Source: Aplectana chamaeleonis (Eukaryota > Nematoda > Chromadorea > Rhabditida > Cosmocercidae). Taken from it: a stretch of DNA of 64,000 nucleotides. The notes beneath the pieces are model-generated. The model made no database searches. It worked only from the letters and a program-made list of their open reading frames with translations, and had not been told where the DNA came from. A program made the position numbers and the translations under genes. Shown here piece after piece: positions 24,201 through 36,200 of the stretch. The stretch lies in NCBI GenBank assembly GCA_029168955.1, contig JAPDOI010000290.1, positions 310,001-374,000 on the forward strand. Reading direction: 5' to 3'. The first letter of the stretch is position 1, and each line of letters starts with the position of its first letter.

Positions 24201-27200
24201 CATCCTTGATCCTCAGCCTTCCCAGTGCTAACTTTTCGACCTGCTTCGCATGCTAACATCGGCATGGATCGTGAAGAGACTTCGCATTCAGAGACTTAGG
24301 TTGGCGCGAATTCGGTGCACCTATGTTATAGCATGTGGCACCGAGTTTGCGCCAACCTTCAACAGTGAACGCAATGTCTCTTCACGATCCTTGCCGACGT
24401 TACATATTTGCCGACTGCCGATTGCCTATTCGAGATTCTTAACGTACCGGCAAAGAAGCAATTGAAAAGGGCCGCCAGCGGCGCATCTGGGGCACCCACA
24501 AGGGAAGGATCTTCGAATGATGTGGCCATTCTAAAGGAAATATGCGTTTTTAGGATCAATTTTTGACCTAGAATTTGAATGTTTACATTGCAACTGCAGA
24601 ACGTTTTTCAAGAACGGAGTTATATGCGTTTTTAGCGCTTCACTCGTAGACGTATCATAACGTGTAATCCATGAGTCTTCCTCGCTTTCTGAGCTCCTAT
24701 GTGGTTTCTAGCTATGGAAATCTATTGTCATCTACCTATTTAAAGGCAGCATTTATGCTCGTAAACGTGATTGAGATAACTACGGAAATATGGTATGGCT
24801 CAAAACACAACGCCTACGCATTTTGAAGCATCAAAAACGACCCACAATGCCGCTAAAAGAGGAGCAAGTTTTGACCCGCCCGTATTTTCACTCCCCCTGT
24901 ATTTGCCGTCCTCCTCCAAAACAGGGGTTTTGGACCATTCCCGCCGTCGTCGTCGTTGGGGGCGGTACAATAAACACAATAAGCAAGCCACATACATCGA
25001 CGACGGCGGAATCGGCCCAGCACCGCTGTTTTGGAGGAGAACAGCAAATACAGGGGGCGTGAAAATACGAGCGGGATTAAAATTTTTCTTTCGTTAGCGG
25101 CATTTTGGGTCATTTTTGACGTTCCAAAATGCGTAGGCGTTGTGTTCTGAGCCGTACAATTCTACTTCCGTAGTTATCTCAACCACGTTTACAAGCGTGC
25201 ATGCTGCCTTTAAATAGAAACCTATCAAAAAAATTTACGTCAGCAAGCTATAGAAATCTATTCAAAGAAAGCTCATTACTCCGTTCAGAGAAACATTCTG
25301 CAGATGCACTGTAGAAATTCGTTTTACGTCCTCTCCCCAGGTTCTGAAATAATTAACAGTTTTTGCGGTCGAAATTTTCGAAAAAGTATTTTTCAACCTG
25401 AATTTTCTTACAATAATTACTGCACTCCCTTTTTAAAATAATTACTGAAAGATACACAAGATACCCTTGTCCGACTGATTAGCCTCGGGAAGTGTAGTTT
25501 TGACCTGCTCTTCGCTATAGAGCATCAACATTTATAAAGAGAAAGAAGTATACTGCCTTTATTCGGGAGTGCACAAGCCCCCTTTTCACCCGCACACGCT
25601 GCTACAGTAATGCATCACTGCGGCGCGGTCTGTGATGAGCCCGTTCTCTCACACCCCATGCAGGCATCGACTTTCGCATGACCACCGTTCATTCGTCCAC
25701 ATGACCGGCGATCATGCTCAGAGAATGTGAGTTTTTCAATTTGTTCTTTGCCGTTTTCAGTTGTTTCGGTGATAATTCAAAAGTCATCGTACTGGCTAAA
25801 GGTAAATGAAGCTTTACACAATCTTTCGCGCTACCAAGAAGTTGAGAAAACATCTGTTCTCTGCTTTTTACCGAAAAAATCTTTCTTTATGAACAATTAT
25901 CTACTGTTTCAAATCCAGGGGTCATTTACTCGCATCCCATTACGACGACATTTAAATTATCATCGAAACAACATGAGACGGCCAAAAAAAGTTCAAAACT
26001 CACCTTCTCTCAGCATGATTGCCGGTTATGCGGACGAATGAACGGTGGTCACGCGAAAGTCGATGCCTGCCACATGGGGTAGAAGAGAACGGGCTCACCA
26101 CAGACCGCGCCGCAGTGATGCATTACTGTAGGAGCGTGTGCAGGTGAAAAGGGGGGCTTGTGCACTCCCGTATAAAGGCAGTATAATGAGAATCGTGACA
26201 CAGATCGCCACGCAAGATAGACTATCTAAAACCGAAGCATTTTTAGAGTTTCTGTAAAAACAATGACTGAAAGCAGTATCAAATAGCAGATACCGGTAGA
26301 AGTCTACATTTTTACGGATAAGAAACCTTCAACTAGGTTTGCATCGAAACCTCCGGGTGGGTGGAACTCTTTTGTGGGTACTTAAACCTTCACAGGTTCA
26401 AAAAAGTTTGATGACCAACTAGAATTGTTCAACCAGAAGGAGTGCGAACGAAGATGGGGGAGTTTTTATCACCGGCGGTGGTTTTGCGGGCACTGCACTG
26501 CATCCGACACGGTTTGGCCTGGGAGCACGATATTTTTCGACGGCTCGCCGCAGTGGTAAGTAAAACCCCTTGCTCAGGAATGCTCTAAATTGAAGAATTT
26601 CCGAGCCAAATCGTGGTAGTTAGTAGAAGGTAAGCCAAAGATGGAAATTCCATCTTTAGGATCTTAAAATTGCTTTTTTGAAAAAAATTACCTTTGTCCA
26701 ACTTCGGCCGAAGGCGCGGTTTTGAACAACGGTTTTAGACAATGGCAAAACGTGTTTTCAGCGATTTTCTTCGTAATTTTAAGGTCATAGGAGGGGTGTT
26801 GGGTACCAGTTTTTGGGAAATTTATTGTAGAATCTTAATCTTTTTTTTGAAATTTCGAAAATCTGAAATTTTATGGGGGGACGTACGTTGTCCGAATTCG
26901 AAGTGAAGAATTTAAGCGGTAATAGGCCCGATTAATGAATTTAACTCGTCTAAAAATCTATTTTATGTACTGAAATTTTTAATACTGCCTGAAATATGTC
27001 TATTTTATAGTTATGTAAGGATACTTTCCTCACATGTACTGTTGTGGTGCTGTACTATTGCTCTGATCTTTTTGTTCCTATTACAATATGTGAGGCAACC
27101 ACGTCCGAACCCCTCGTTCGAAGACCTGTTCTTCTCACAGAAAGAGAAACGCGACTGAAAACACCCCTGCTTTTTCCAATTGTTGGGCCAAAATTTTGAC

Positions 27201-30200
27201 GTCTCCCAAAAAAATCTCTAGATTTCAAGATTTTTTACCCCCCCCCCTTGTTGTCCAGCTGGACAACGCTCGGCTGACCCTGGGCTAGATTGCAGATAGT
27301 CGGTATGTACCCTACCAAGGAGATTCGATCTTCTCTCCCAATCGTTCTTTTGTTTTAGAATTTCTTTTTTTTTTTCGCCGATAAAAGAACAGTGTACAAA
27401 GCGACGCATTCAGCAGAGAATGTTGTCACTATCTTAAAAATATCAAGGACCAGCGTTCTACAGTAAACAGCGAGCTGCTTCGATTCGAACATCGCAGAAA
27501 CTTTATGAAAGCGAGCTGAGCGTACAAAATCAGCTGGACAAATACTTACTTGTTGTATAGAACTAAATCAGGTGTCCAAATCAGATCGCTCGGAATATGC
27601 AGCGTGCGTAGACCTCCATACTTCACCGGATCCCAAGTTAGCTTGGCGTCGAACCATTTCTGAATGTCTTAGATGATAAATGGTTTTCATCAGAGCTGTT
27701 CGGCGCCGCATATGAAACGTGCATTCGATCTGCTTGTGCATAAAAATTAAATTATTCACCAGAGTGAAAGGTTTCCCGAACCCTAAAGCGCGTGTCTGAC
27801 GACTTCCACCTCCCATTCTCTCTAAAAAAAGGTGAGAGAAACCGCATCTTCAGAAAGAGCTGGGTCGATGGGGTGGCTCAGCAGGAAGACTGATGCCTTC
27901 TCTGGAATGAACGCTCATTTCAGGTCGGAAGTTTATCTCACTCTATAGTTCTGTGTGTACTCACACGTTAGTGGGGAAGTCCCCGAGGAGAATAGGCCTG
28001 ATTTGGTCGTTATCACTCCGGCGAGGGCAGAAAGCTAACAAGGAACGTTTTTCTTACGGTAGCTTCATTGGTCTCTTTCCCGAGCAAGATAGACGCGAAA
28101 ACAAAGCTGCAACGTATACGGTGATTTAAATAGCCAAGTCTTGAGATGGTCTCACATTTCGCAATTCATGTGGGGGCAGAGCTGCCTCTCGAGGACCGTG
28201 TAGGGTATCTCTGTTCGGATTTCAGAGAAGATGAGAAGCTTTCCTGTAACCAGGGGTGGTAGTAATTGTGGTAGGCATTTGTTACACTTTTAATGAAAAC
28301 GCCTCGAAAAAAGCGACAATTGCATTCTTTGTAACAAAAAATAGCGTTTCCAAAACGTTTTCAGGTCTGTTTTTTTCTCTAAAATTCCGACATGTGGCAT
28401 TCTCGCGGTAAGTTCGCGTTTAACACACTCTCGCAGACAGCACGGAAATAGTGCTGACATGCGAGAGGAACTGGCGGTTAATGAAAAACTCCTCCCGAGG
28501 AGTTTTTGGATGCGGTTAGCAAGATACAGTAAGAACAGTTTTGACCATCTATACTGAGGGCAGGTACGAGTTTATTTAATGCAGAGGGTTGAGAAAGTTT
28601 GATAGCACTGTTAGCCATTTTGATTCAGGACGTCAGCCTATCTTTAAAACTGAAAGGTGTTTCAAGGGATAGTCTTTTAACGGCTTCCGCCAGGGAAACG
28701 GGCGATGAGGGATCTAAAACAAAGCAGGAATCATTGCTGAAACACGTTGGCCGTCTTCTTTGGTGGCACTAATCAATCCCTCCCGATCAGCTGTTAATTT
28801 TTTGGCGAGCGCCGACACTTCTCCTGCTTTTGTTTATCTTCTTCCGAAATTCACTCGCTTCGCTATTATCAGGTTAGTTTCATTTTCATAATTCATTGCA
28901 TAGCACAGGCTATGAGGAGTATGTAGTAAATTATTTGCTTGCTCGCGTTTCGAACAGGTTTCCACAACTTTTTTAAAGCAAAAAGTGAAAATTTTCCAAG
29001 CGACTGATTTTCAAGTGATTTGATGCTTCAGTAGTGTTTAATCACCATTAGTCAAGGCGTATCGGGCGAGTTTTGTGGGAAAGAAATGCGAACCTGTTTC
29101 TAAAACCAACCGTATCTGTCCTCCTTTTTCTGAAATATTCGAATACTCCTCTTTCATTGCCAGATCAGTTTCATCGTGGCCTCTTATTTTTTTAAGGGTT
29201 CGCAACGCACTTGCTTTGGTGAATTGGTACAGCCACTCGAAGTGTTTCAAATTCTAACCTTGAAATATGTGCACAAAATCTTTTCTTTCCATGATGCGCA
29301 TACGAGTGTGTAACAGTGTTTCTATATATTTTCAGCACTAACTGCGGGCGGGGGATTAGTTTCATTTTGAGAAGACGGCAAACACTTCACAAATTCAACT
29401 GCATCAATGACCGGAACTACAGTACCGAGCATATTTTTTGCAAAAACGGCGTTTTGCGGCGTTTTTTGAGTTCACAAAGCGCCGCATCGCCATAACTCAC
29501 TTCAAAGTTGACTAAATGAATTTTTTTCAGATAGTTTTCGTGTTCCTCTCAGTAAGGCGAATGTAATGGTATGTGTTGAGAGCTCTTTTAACTCTAGCAT
29601 TTTGTTGAAAAATGTGTATTTCCTTCTAAAATTCACATCGACCACAGGTCAAAAAATGACAGATTTCTGTTATCATGACCGACTGATCAGTTCATTATGA
29701 GCGGTTTAGAGTTGCAAATATGCAAATTTCGATGAACTTTCAGAGTTGAATCTATTCTTTTGGAACACTATCGTATAGGACTAAATGGAAGCAATCCGGA
29801 AATGACTTCAGAATTGAAATTGGACCACTTTGGAGCAAGTTATGGCGTTGCGGCGCTTTGTGAGCGCAAAAAAACGCCGCAAAACGCTTTCTTTGCAAAA
29901 AATTTGCTCGGTACTGTACACCATTACCCCAATCTCGGACGCCAGACTTCAGTTGCACGCTGCCAAAAAAAGCACTTGAATTCTTTTCCAAGAACGAAAA
30001 TAGACTATCTAGTTTATCATCATCTTTATAGGTTTTTAACTATCCATTTCAGTGGAATGCAGGACATTCTTTGAATTTATGCATTACTCGACGAGTTTCG
30101 GAATGTCTTTTTCGCACCTAGTACTACCTTCCCAAGAACACGTTGTAAATAATTCATCCAGAAATTTTCAAATTCTCGTTCGCTCGAAATTTCCTTTGGA

Positions 30201-33200
30201 GAATTTTTTTGTTTTTCAAAAAAAACTTTTGTTTGAAAAAATTCAAAAAAAAAAAGTTAACAAAGTTACAACAAATGCAAACTTTTGTCAGATCACACGC
30301 ATTTGATTGATTGAGGCTAATGATTAACCTGACATGTCTTTTCGAGAGTGGTCCTGAAAACGGAGCTCATAAAAAATACGAGAATTAGGATTTCCAAGGA
30401 AAATTTAAAAAATTGCGTTCTGATCGTGTTTCGAACAAGCGAAATATTGCGAAGTTCCCTTTAAATGCTCTTCCTAATGAATAAAATAAATAGCATTACT
30501 TGTATAATCTTTCCGATCCCTCGTCTTTTCACCGTAAACGTCATTCGTGTCCAAGTGTAGAAAATACTTATGCGGACGAAGGTCACGCATAATGTATGTG
30601 TAAGCAGAGGGCAGCTTTCGTTAAACCGGCAGCAAACCGTGGCACCTATGTCGCGGTTCGTAGCCGGCCAGGAGGTGGCGGTTTGTTCGCGTTAATTTGG
30701 CGGCTCTACTGCATTCATGTCGCGATATGTTGGCGGCTTGGAGGTGGCGGTTTATTCGCGTTTAACACACCATTTACTACCACCCCAGATGCCAATGGTC
30801 ATAATTCTGGTCCTAATCCAGCTTTTTGAGGTCAGGAAACTGTAGAAAGTAACTAGTAATTTTTAATTTTTAATCAACCAACGATCAATAGGCGCTGGGG
30901 TGCGACACCACGGGGAAGGCCTGTGATCGGGAGAACAAGGGGATACCTGCTGTGATAAATTCCGTTCGCCCCCCCCCCCCCGATTCGGGAGATTTCCCCA
31001 GTTGTATTGAAGGAAATTTCGTTGCTGCTCTCAGGAACATCCCCACCAATGTGCGAGTAGGGTTGCCCATTCTTTTAAGATATCCTGTGCATTTCTACGT
31101 TTTTTTAAAAGATTCCTCTATTAATGAAATACCCAGCTCCTGTAATTATGTCGGCGTTCCGAGTGTTCGTGCCTTAAATTTCATGGCGTATTGTTGTTTC
31201 ATTGGAAATCGCTCCAGCCGCGAAGTGATCATTTAGATAATAAATTTGTTGCCAACATTATCGACTTGTTTGAGGACAGCTTCCACGACAATCATTGTCG
31301 TAGAGTTTGCATCTTTAAATGCCATGTGAGCAGGAATTGGGGGAGTCAGTAAAAAGAACGGTGGAAACCAGCCTGGTGGGTTGAAAATAGAACTGTCACA
31401 GAAGACATGGGTGAGCCCGTCATGCCCCGAGTTCCTAGCCAGCCTCCTCGATGTGGAAAGAAAACGAAAAGTCGACAATATTATAAAAAGCAACAATCAG
31501 ATAGGAGTATTTATCGTTCAGTGGAATAGAATGTCTGATTGCTTTATTAGGTATCATTTCATCATGACTGTCAATTCTTAGATATCCAACGGGAGAAGAT
31601 CTGGCTACTATCTCTCCTAGCTCTATCAAAGTCAGACCCAAGGACCTCGTTAAAGGCAGCAGACACGCTCAAAAATGATAGCGATTTTATTATAAGAGTC
31701 GAAGGTTTGAAACTGGTAGTATGCCGAACAAAAGAAAAAACCAATGAAAAATTTATGCAAATAGAGGAGTAAGGGTTGTTTTTGCTATCGGGTGAAATTG
31801 GACGAGTTTTACCAGGTGCGGTTGAAACGGCGAATATTAGAGACAAAACGGTTGAGGTAGCTAACTCAATAGACTCTTACAGCTTGTACTAGAATGCTCA
31901 CCTCGTTGAAAGCATCAAAATCCAGCCAAAGCGACAGTATTCGAACGATCAATGTGGACGAGTTTGTATTTGGGGCGGGGTTGACGAAATTTTGCGACAT
32001 GCGTTGCTCAAATTTCGTAGTTTTAACCATAGGTTCGTTGTGGTGGAGACAGCGGTCCGAGAGGTGAAGGTTGTTTAGGATACCTGAGTGGGCAGTGGTG
32101 AAGGTTCCCTATAGACTTGAAACTTCAAAATTTGACGTTTTCTCAATCCTCTTTTTTTGCATTCAGCATATTTTTCTTTTTAATAATTAATTTTGAAACA
32201 TTTTTTTCGTTAGATGACCTCCTTTTGAAATTCACTATTTTCAATGAAATGATCTGCCTTGGTCATGAAAAATTTCCTTTGAGCTGTCTTGGAGTCAAAT
32301 TTTTTTCGGAAATTTTTTCCAAGCGATTCTTGAAAAACTACCCGTTCTTCGCTCATAAAATTTTTGCCCTTCAAGACGAATCTTTGAACGGAGATGTTTC
32401 CGAAGTCTCCATGGAATTTTGCGTTGAATAGTTTTTTCATTTTGAGAAAAATACGTTTCCAATCTCTCAGTCAATTTCAATTTATGAAATAACGTTTCCT
32501 TCACCAAAAGCAATAAGTTTTTCGTCCATAACTTTCTTACCCTGAAAGATAGCCCTTTGGCGAAGGCTGTTTTCGGAATTACCATAAAATTCTGCATCGA
32601 ATAGTGTTTCCAGTTTTGAAAAACACGTTCCCCTTCTACCAGCCGATTTCGGTTTATGAAGTGCATTTTTTTCGCCTGAAATTATCGGTTTTTCGTCCAC
32701 AACTTTTTCGTGCTTGAAGAAAGACCTCTTCAAGCACGAAAAAGTTATGGACGAAAAACCGATAATTTCAGGCGAAAAAGGTTGTTTTCGGAATATTGAT
32801 TGAATTCTGCGTCGACTAGTGTTTCAGCTTGGAAAAATACTTTCTCGATCCATCAGCCTAATTCATTTTACGAAACACCGGTTTTTCGCCTATAACTCTT
32901 TAACAGTTGAAGATAGGGTTCTGGTAAAGATTGTTTGTGAAATCTCCGTAAAATTCGGCGTCGAATGGTATATTGGGTTCCTAATTTTACTTGCCCTATA
33001 AGTCAGCCAGGTCGGCGGAGCCGAGCCCCGTTGTAGGCTCCAGGAGAACTCTGCGTCTCCTACTTACACCATAGAGGCGAGAGCACCATATGGAGATAAC
33101 AATGGAGCTCGGCTCCACCGACCTGGGCTGGGATTCATGAACGCAGCCGGCTAGGTTTGGGTTTGGTTAGGGCAGCAACCCCAGCGGTAGCCAAACCGCG

Positions 33201-36200
33201 AACCGGCATTCACAACCGCCCCATCGCGGTTGGGTGGCTAACCATTCCGCGGCCACGTACTTGCCACTCAATTGACGCCGAGAATCTCGATTAGAGAAAA
33301 TCAATATTGGCACTCGGGTCGGAATTTCCCTAACCCGTCACTGTATTTATTGCACATGATTGCTAATTTTGTTTGCTTTTTGAATTCTTATTTTTGTCTA
33401 CCTTGTGCTTTACCTTCTTCAATGGATCGCCGGCATTTAAAGGGATTTTCCTCAACTTGGAAATGTTTTTTCCATTTTTAAGCTTTTCATTTTTTCTTTT
33501 TTTTTTCAAAAAATCCTTTTTGGTTTTTTAAAAGTACATAAAGTGATGCTGCTCTCTCACGATGAGCCGCAAGCCTGATGGTGAAATTTTAACCCCCAAT
33601 TCAGCTTTTTTCTCGCATTACTAGCCTTTTCAACTTCTTTTTTTTTCGAAACGCCCCTCTAATTTTTTGTGTGTTTCACATGGCTTAGGTGTTGCTGCAG
33701 GGATCATCATCGTCCTCTCGATGAGTTTTTGGCTTCAAGTTCTCCGTTTGTCGTTTGAGTTCCGAGTTTTTTTCCATCTCTTTTTTTTTGTCTAGGAATC
33801 CCTTTTTTGTTTTTTTCTCTTTGTCATTCTCACACAAGCTTACTGTCGCTCACAACAGGAGAGAACTAAAACGACTCCTTAGAAAAATCATATGGAAAAA
33901 AGCTCAAAATGCAAGGGAAAAACAGAGGTTCGAACTAAAAACATCGAGAAAACCCAGGCTGATCACAGAACCATGTAAAAAACATTAACATTTGAAATCC
34001 AAGTGGGCGCTTCGGAAAAAAGTAGAAGAAAACGTTGTGAATGTGAAAAAACAAAATCATGCATCACAGTACCAAACCAAGTTAGGGTTTTCCAACAGAA
34101 AAATGACGAAAACGTGTACGAAAAGTGCTGGGGAAAAAATTCTGATGAAAAAAATGAGGGAATTCGGAGCCGAAATGGGGGAGAAACCCCAGCGAAGAGC
34201 CTGTGGCTGCTCGGTAAATGGTCAGCGCACGGAAGACACGAATTAGGAACAAAAAGTGGAGACAAAAAGAACAACGATGTGCGATAAAATAAAGAAGAGA
34301 GCGAGAGCAGGGAGGACAGGCATAGAGATTTTAGTTAGCCATGGACAACATGCATAAAACTTACAGATGAGGTTGATGATTCTGAGAATTTTCGTTGTTA
34401 TCGAGAGGAACACATTATGGCTAGCGTGCCTATAATGTGGCAGTCAATAACGAGCGGCGTTCCTATATTTTCAGCTTGCCTTGAAGATATCAAGTTTTTA
34501 TGCGTATTCGCAAAAGGTTTTGGAATTAATTCTGCTCATGGTCCATATCAACAAAATAAAACGTTATTTTATTCAGAAAACCTGAGGAACCCCTCGTTTG
34601 CGGTTAACCAGAACGGTATTTCTTCGAGCCTCAGTGTTGTGCACTAATACAACCCACCATCAATTCGACGACTAAGCCGCAAAACCGCTGCTAACCGCGG
34701 TTAACCGCAGCTCCGAGGTGCGGTTACGCGTAGCCCAATCGTAGCCCAGCCGTAACCAAACCGGATTTTTTGTGAATGCCGGTTTCCTCCGCTAGCCCAG
34801 CCGTAACCGTGGTTTGCCTTTCATGAATCCCAGCCCTGGCTGGCTTATGGAGCAAGCAAAGTAAGGAACCCAATATACCATTCGACGCCGAATTTTACAT
34901 AGATTTCAGAAACAACCTTCACCAAAATCCTATCTTCAACGGTTGAAGAGTTATAGGCGAAAAACCGGGGTTTCGTAAAATGAATCAGGCTGAGGGATGG
35001 AGAGAATATTTTTTCAAACTGGAAACACTAGTCGACGCAGAATTCAATCAGGATTCTAAAAACAACCTTAACCAGTGATCTATCTTCAAACACGAAAAAG
35101 TTATGGACGGAAAACCGATAATTTCAGGCGAAAAAAATGCACTTTATAAACCGAAATCGGCTGGTAGAAGGGGAACGTGTTTTTTAAAACTGAAAACGCT
35201 ATTCGATGCAGAATTTTATGAGGATTTCAAAAACAATTTCCACCAAAGGGCTATCTTATAGCTCTTATAGCGTAAAAAAGTTATGACTGAAAAACCGGCA
35301 GTGACACCCACCCAATCTTGAATATGTCTTGCATGAGTGTTGGGTCACGTTCATTCTTCTTCGAGACGTTTCACCGGTTGTCATCGGCTTTCTCAATGGC
35401 GAAGGTTCCCCACTTCACCTGCCCAGGAGTGAAGGTTCGTGGAGTACATGACTCCACCCAACGAAGCAATGGTTTTACTCGTTTTTGACGCTTCTAACGG
35501 CGCGAGCGTTCTACTACGGGCCATACGACACCAGTAACGTAGTTATCTCAGCAAATTTTTCGTCTGCTGCTTTTGAAGGATTCGGTTTCACGTGGGCACT
35601 GAGAAGGCAGCACTGCGATTGTTTTGGGTTTGCCAAAATGAAATGCATACAGCACCTCTGAGGCGCGCAATCCTTCCAAAGCCCGCAAATTCCTCTTGAA
35701 ATGCCCCACCCATCGCGTCCCCCCTACGGAATTTTCAAATCCATAAGCAGCAATGCGCGAGGCTTCCCACTGGGGGGGGGAACAATTTCGAGGGACAAAC
35801 GCGACTTATGTCGATATCTGGATCGCTACGATAAATTTGGCTTGAACATTTCTTCTGGGGGTGATTCGGAGTGCTTTACACTGTTGTCCATTTATCTATT
35901 TTCGATAAGCTAGGGGTTTTGTTTTCGATAGGGGCTATTTGGGGCGGTGAACACGAATTTGACGTCAATTTGGAGATTCTCGGAGTACGAAAGTAGGTGT
36001 CGTCAGTTGAAGGCATCGTACGCGCTGAAATCCACTTTCCATTTTTTATGCTCAATCCCTTCCTCGGGCCCCTGTGAGAACGTACAACGAGCTTGGCTGC
36101 TCAAAAACGTACCATTGTGAGCATAGAGGAAGTGGAAAGTAAGGAATTCCGTCAAAAGGGGCCGGCCCTTCCGTCAGTCATTTGGCACTTTCGCAATATT

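Larger units (their letters stand above)
26188..27549. other. Intron sequence apart from two exon candidates
   Basis: Outside the plus-strand exon candidates at 26454 and 27012 nothing recognisable is present, except a poly-C run near 27240. Confidence 0.5.
32110..35310. mobile_element. Long-armed foldback element with tandem repeats in the arms
   Basis: The left arm (about 32480-33010) and right arm (about 34840-35290) are inverted copies, for example AGGAACCCAATATACCATTC on the right and its inverse at 32965. The arms consist of repeats of roughly 150 bp with GTTATAGGCGAAAAACCGG / GTTATGGACGAAAAACCG. The core 33010-34840 contains another palindrome (33009-33127), TGGTTACGGCTGGGCTA-like repeats at both sides, and short frames without domains. 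Foldback-type transposons have this structure. Confidence 0.6.
31651..35575. mobile_element. MITE (TTAAAGGCAGCAGACACGCT family) containing a large foldback element
   Basis: The left end TTAAAGGCAGCAGACACGCT and right end TCGTCTGCTGCTTTTGAA are those of the 0.47-kb MITE at 38465-38938, including matching inner sequence (CCCGCCCCAAATACAAACTC inverse near 31965). The extra 3.3 kb is the foldback element at about 32110-35310. Confidence 0.6.

Noticed and set aside
27568..27816. 82-codon minus frame [12 protein letters not shown]...
   Set aside because: This is a different frame overlapping receptor exon 3; the exon's own frame gives the receptor sequence.
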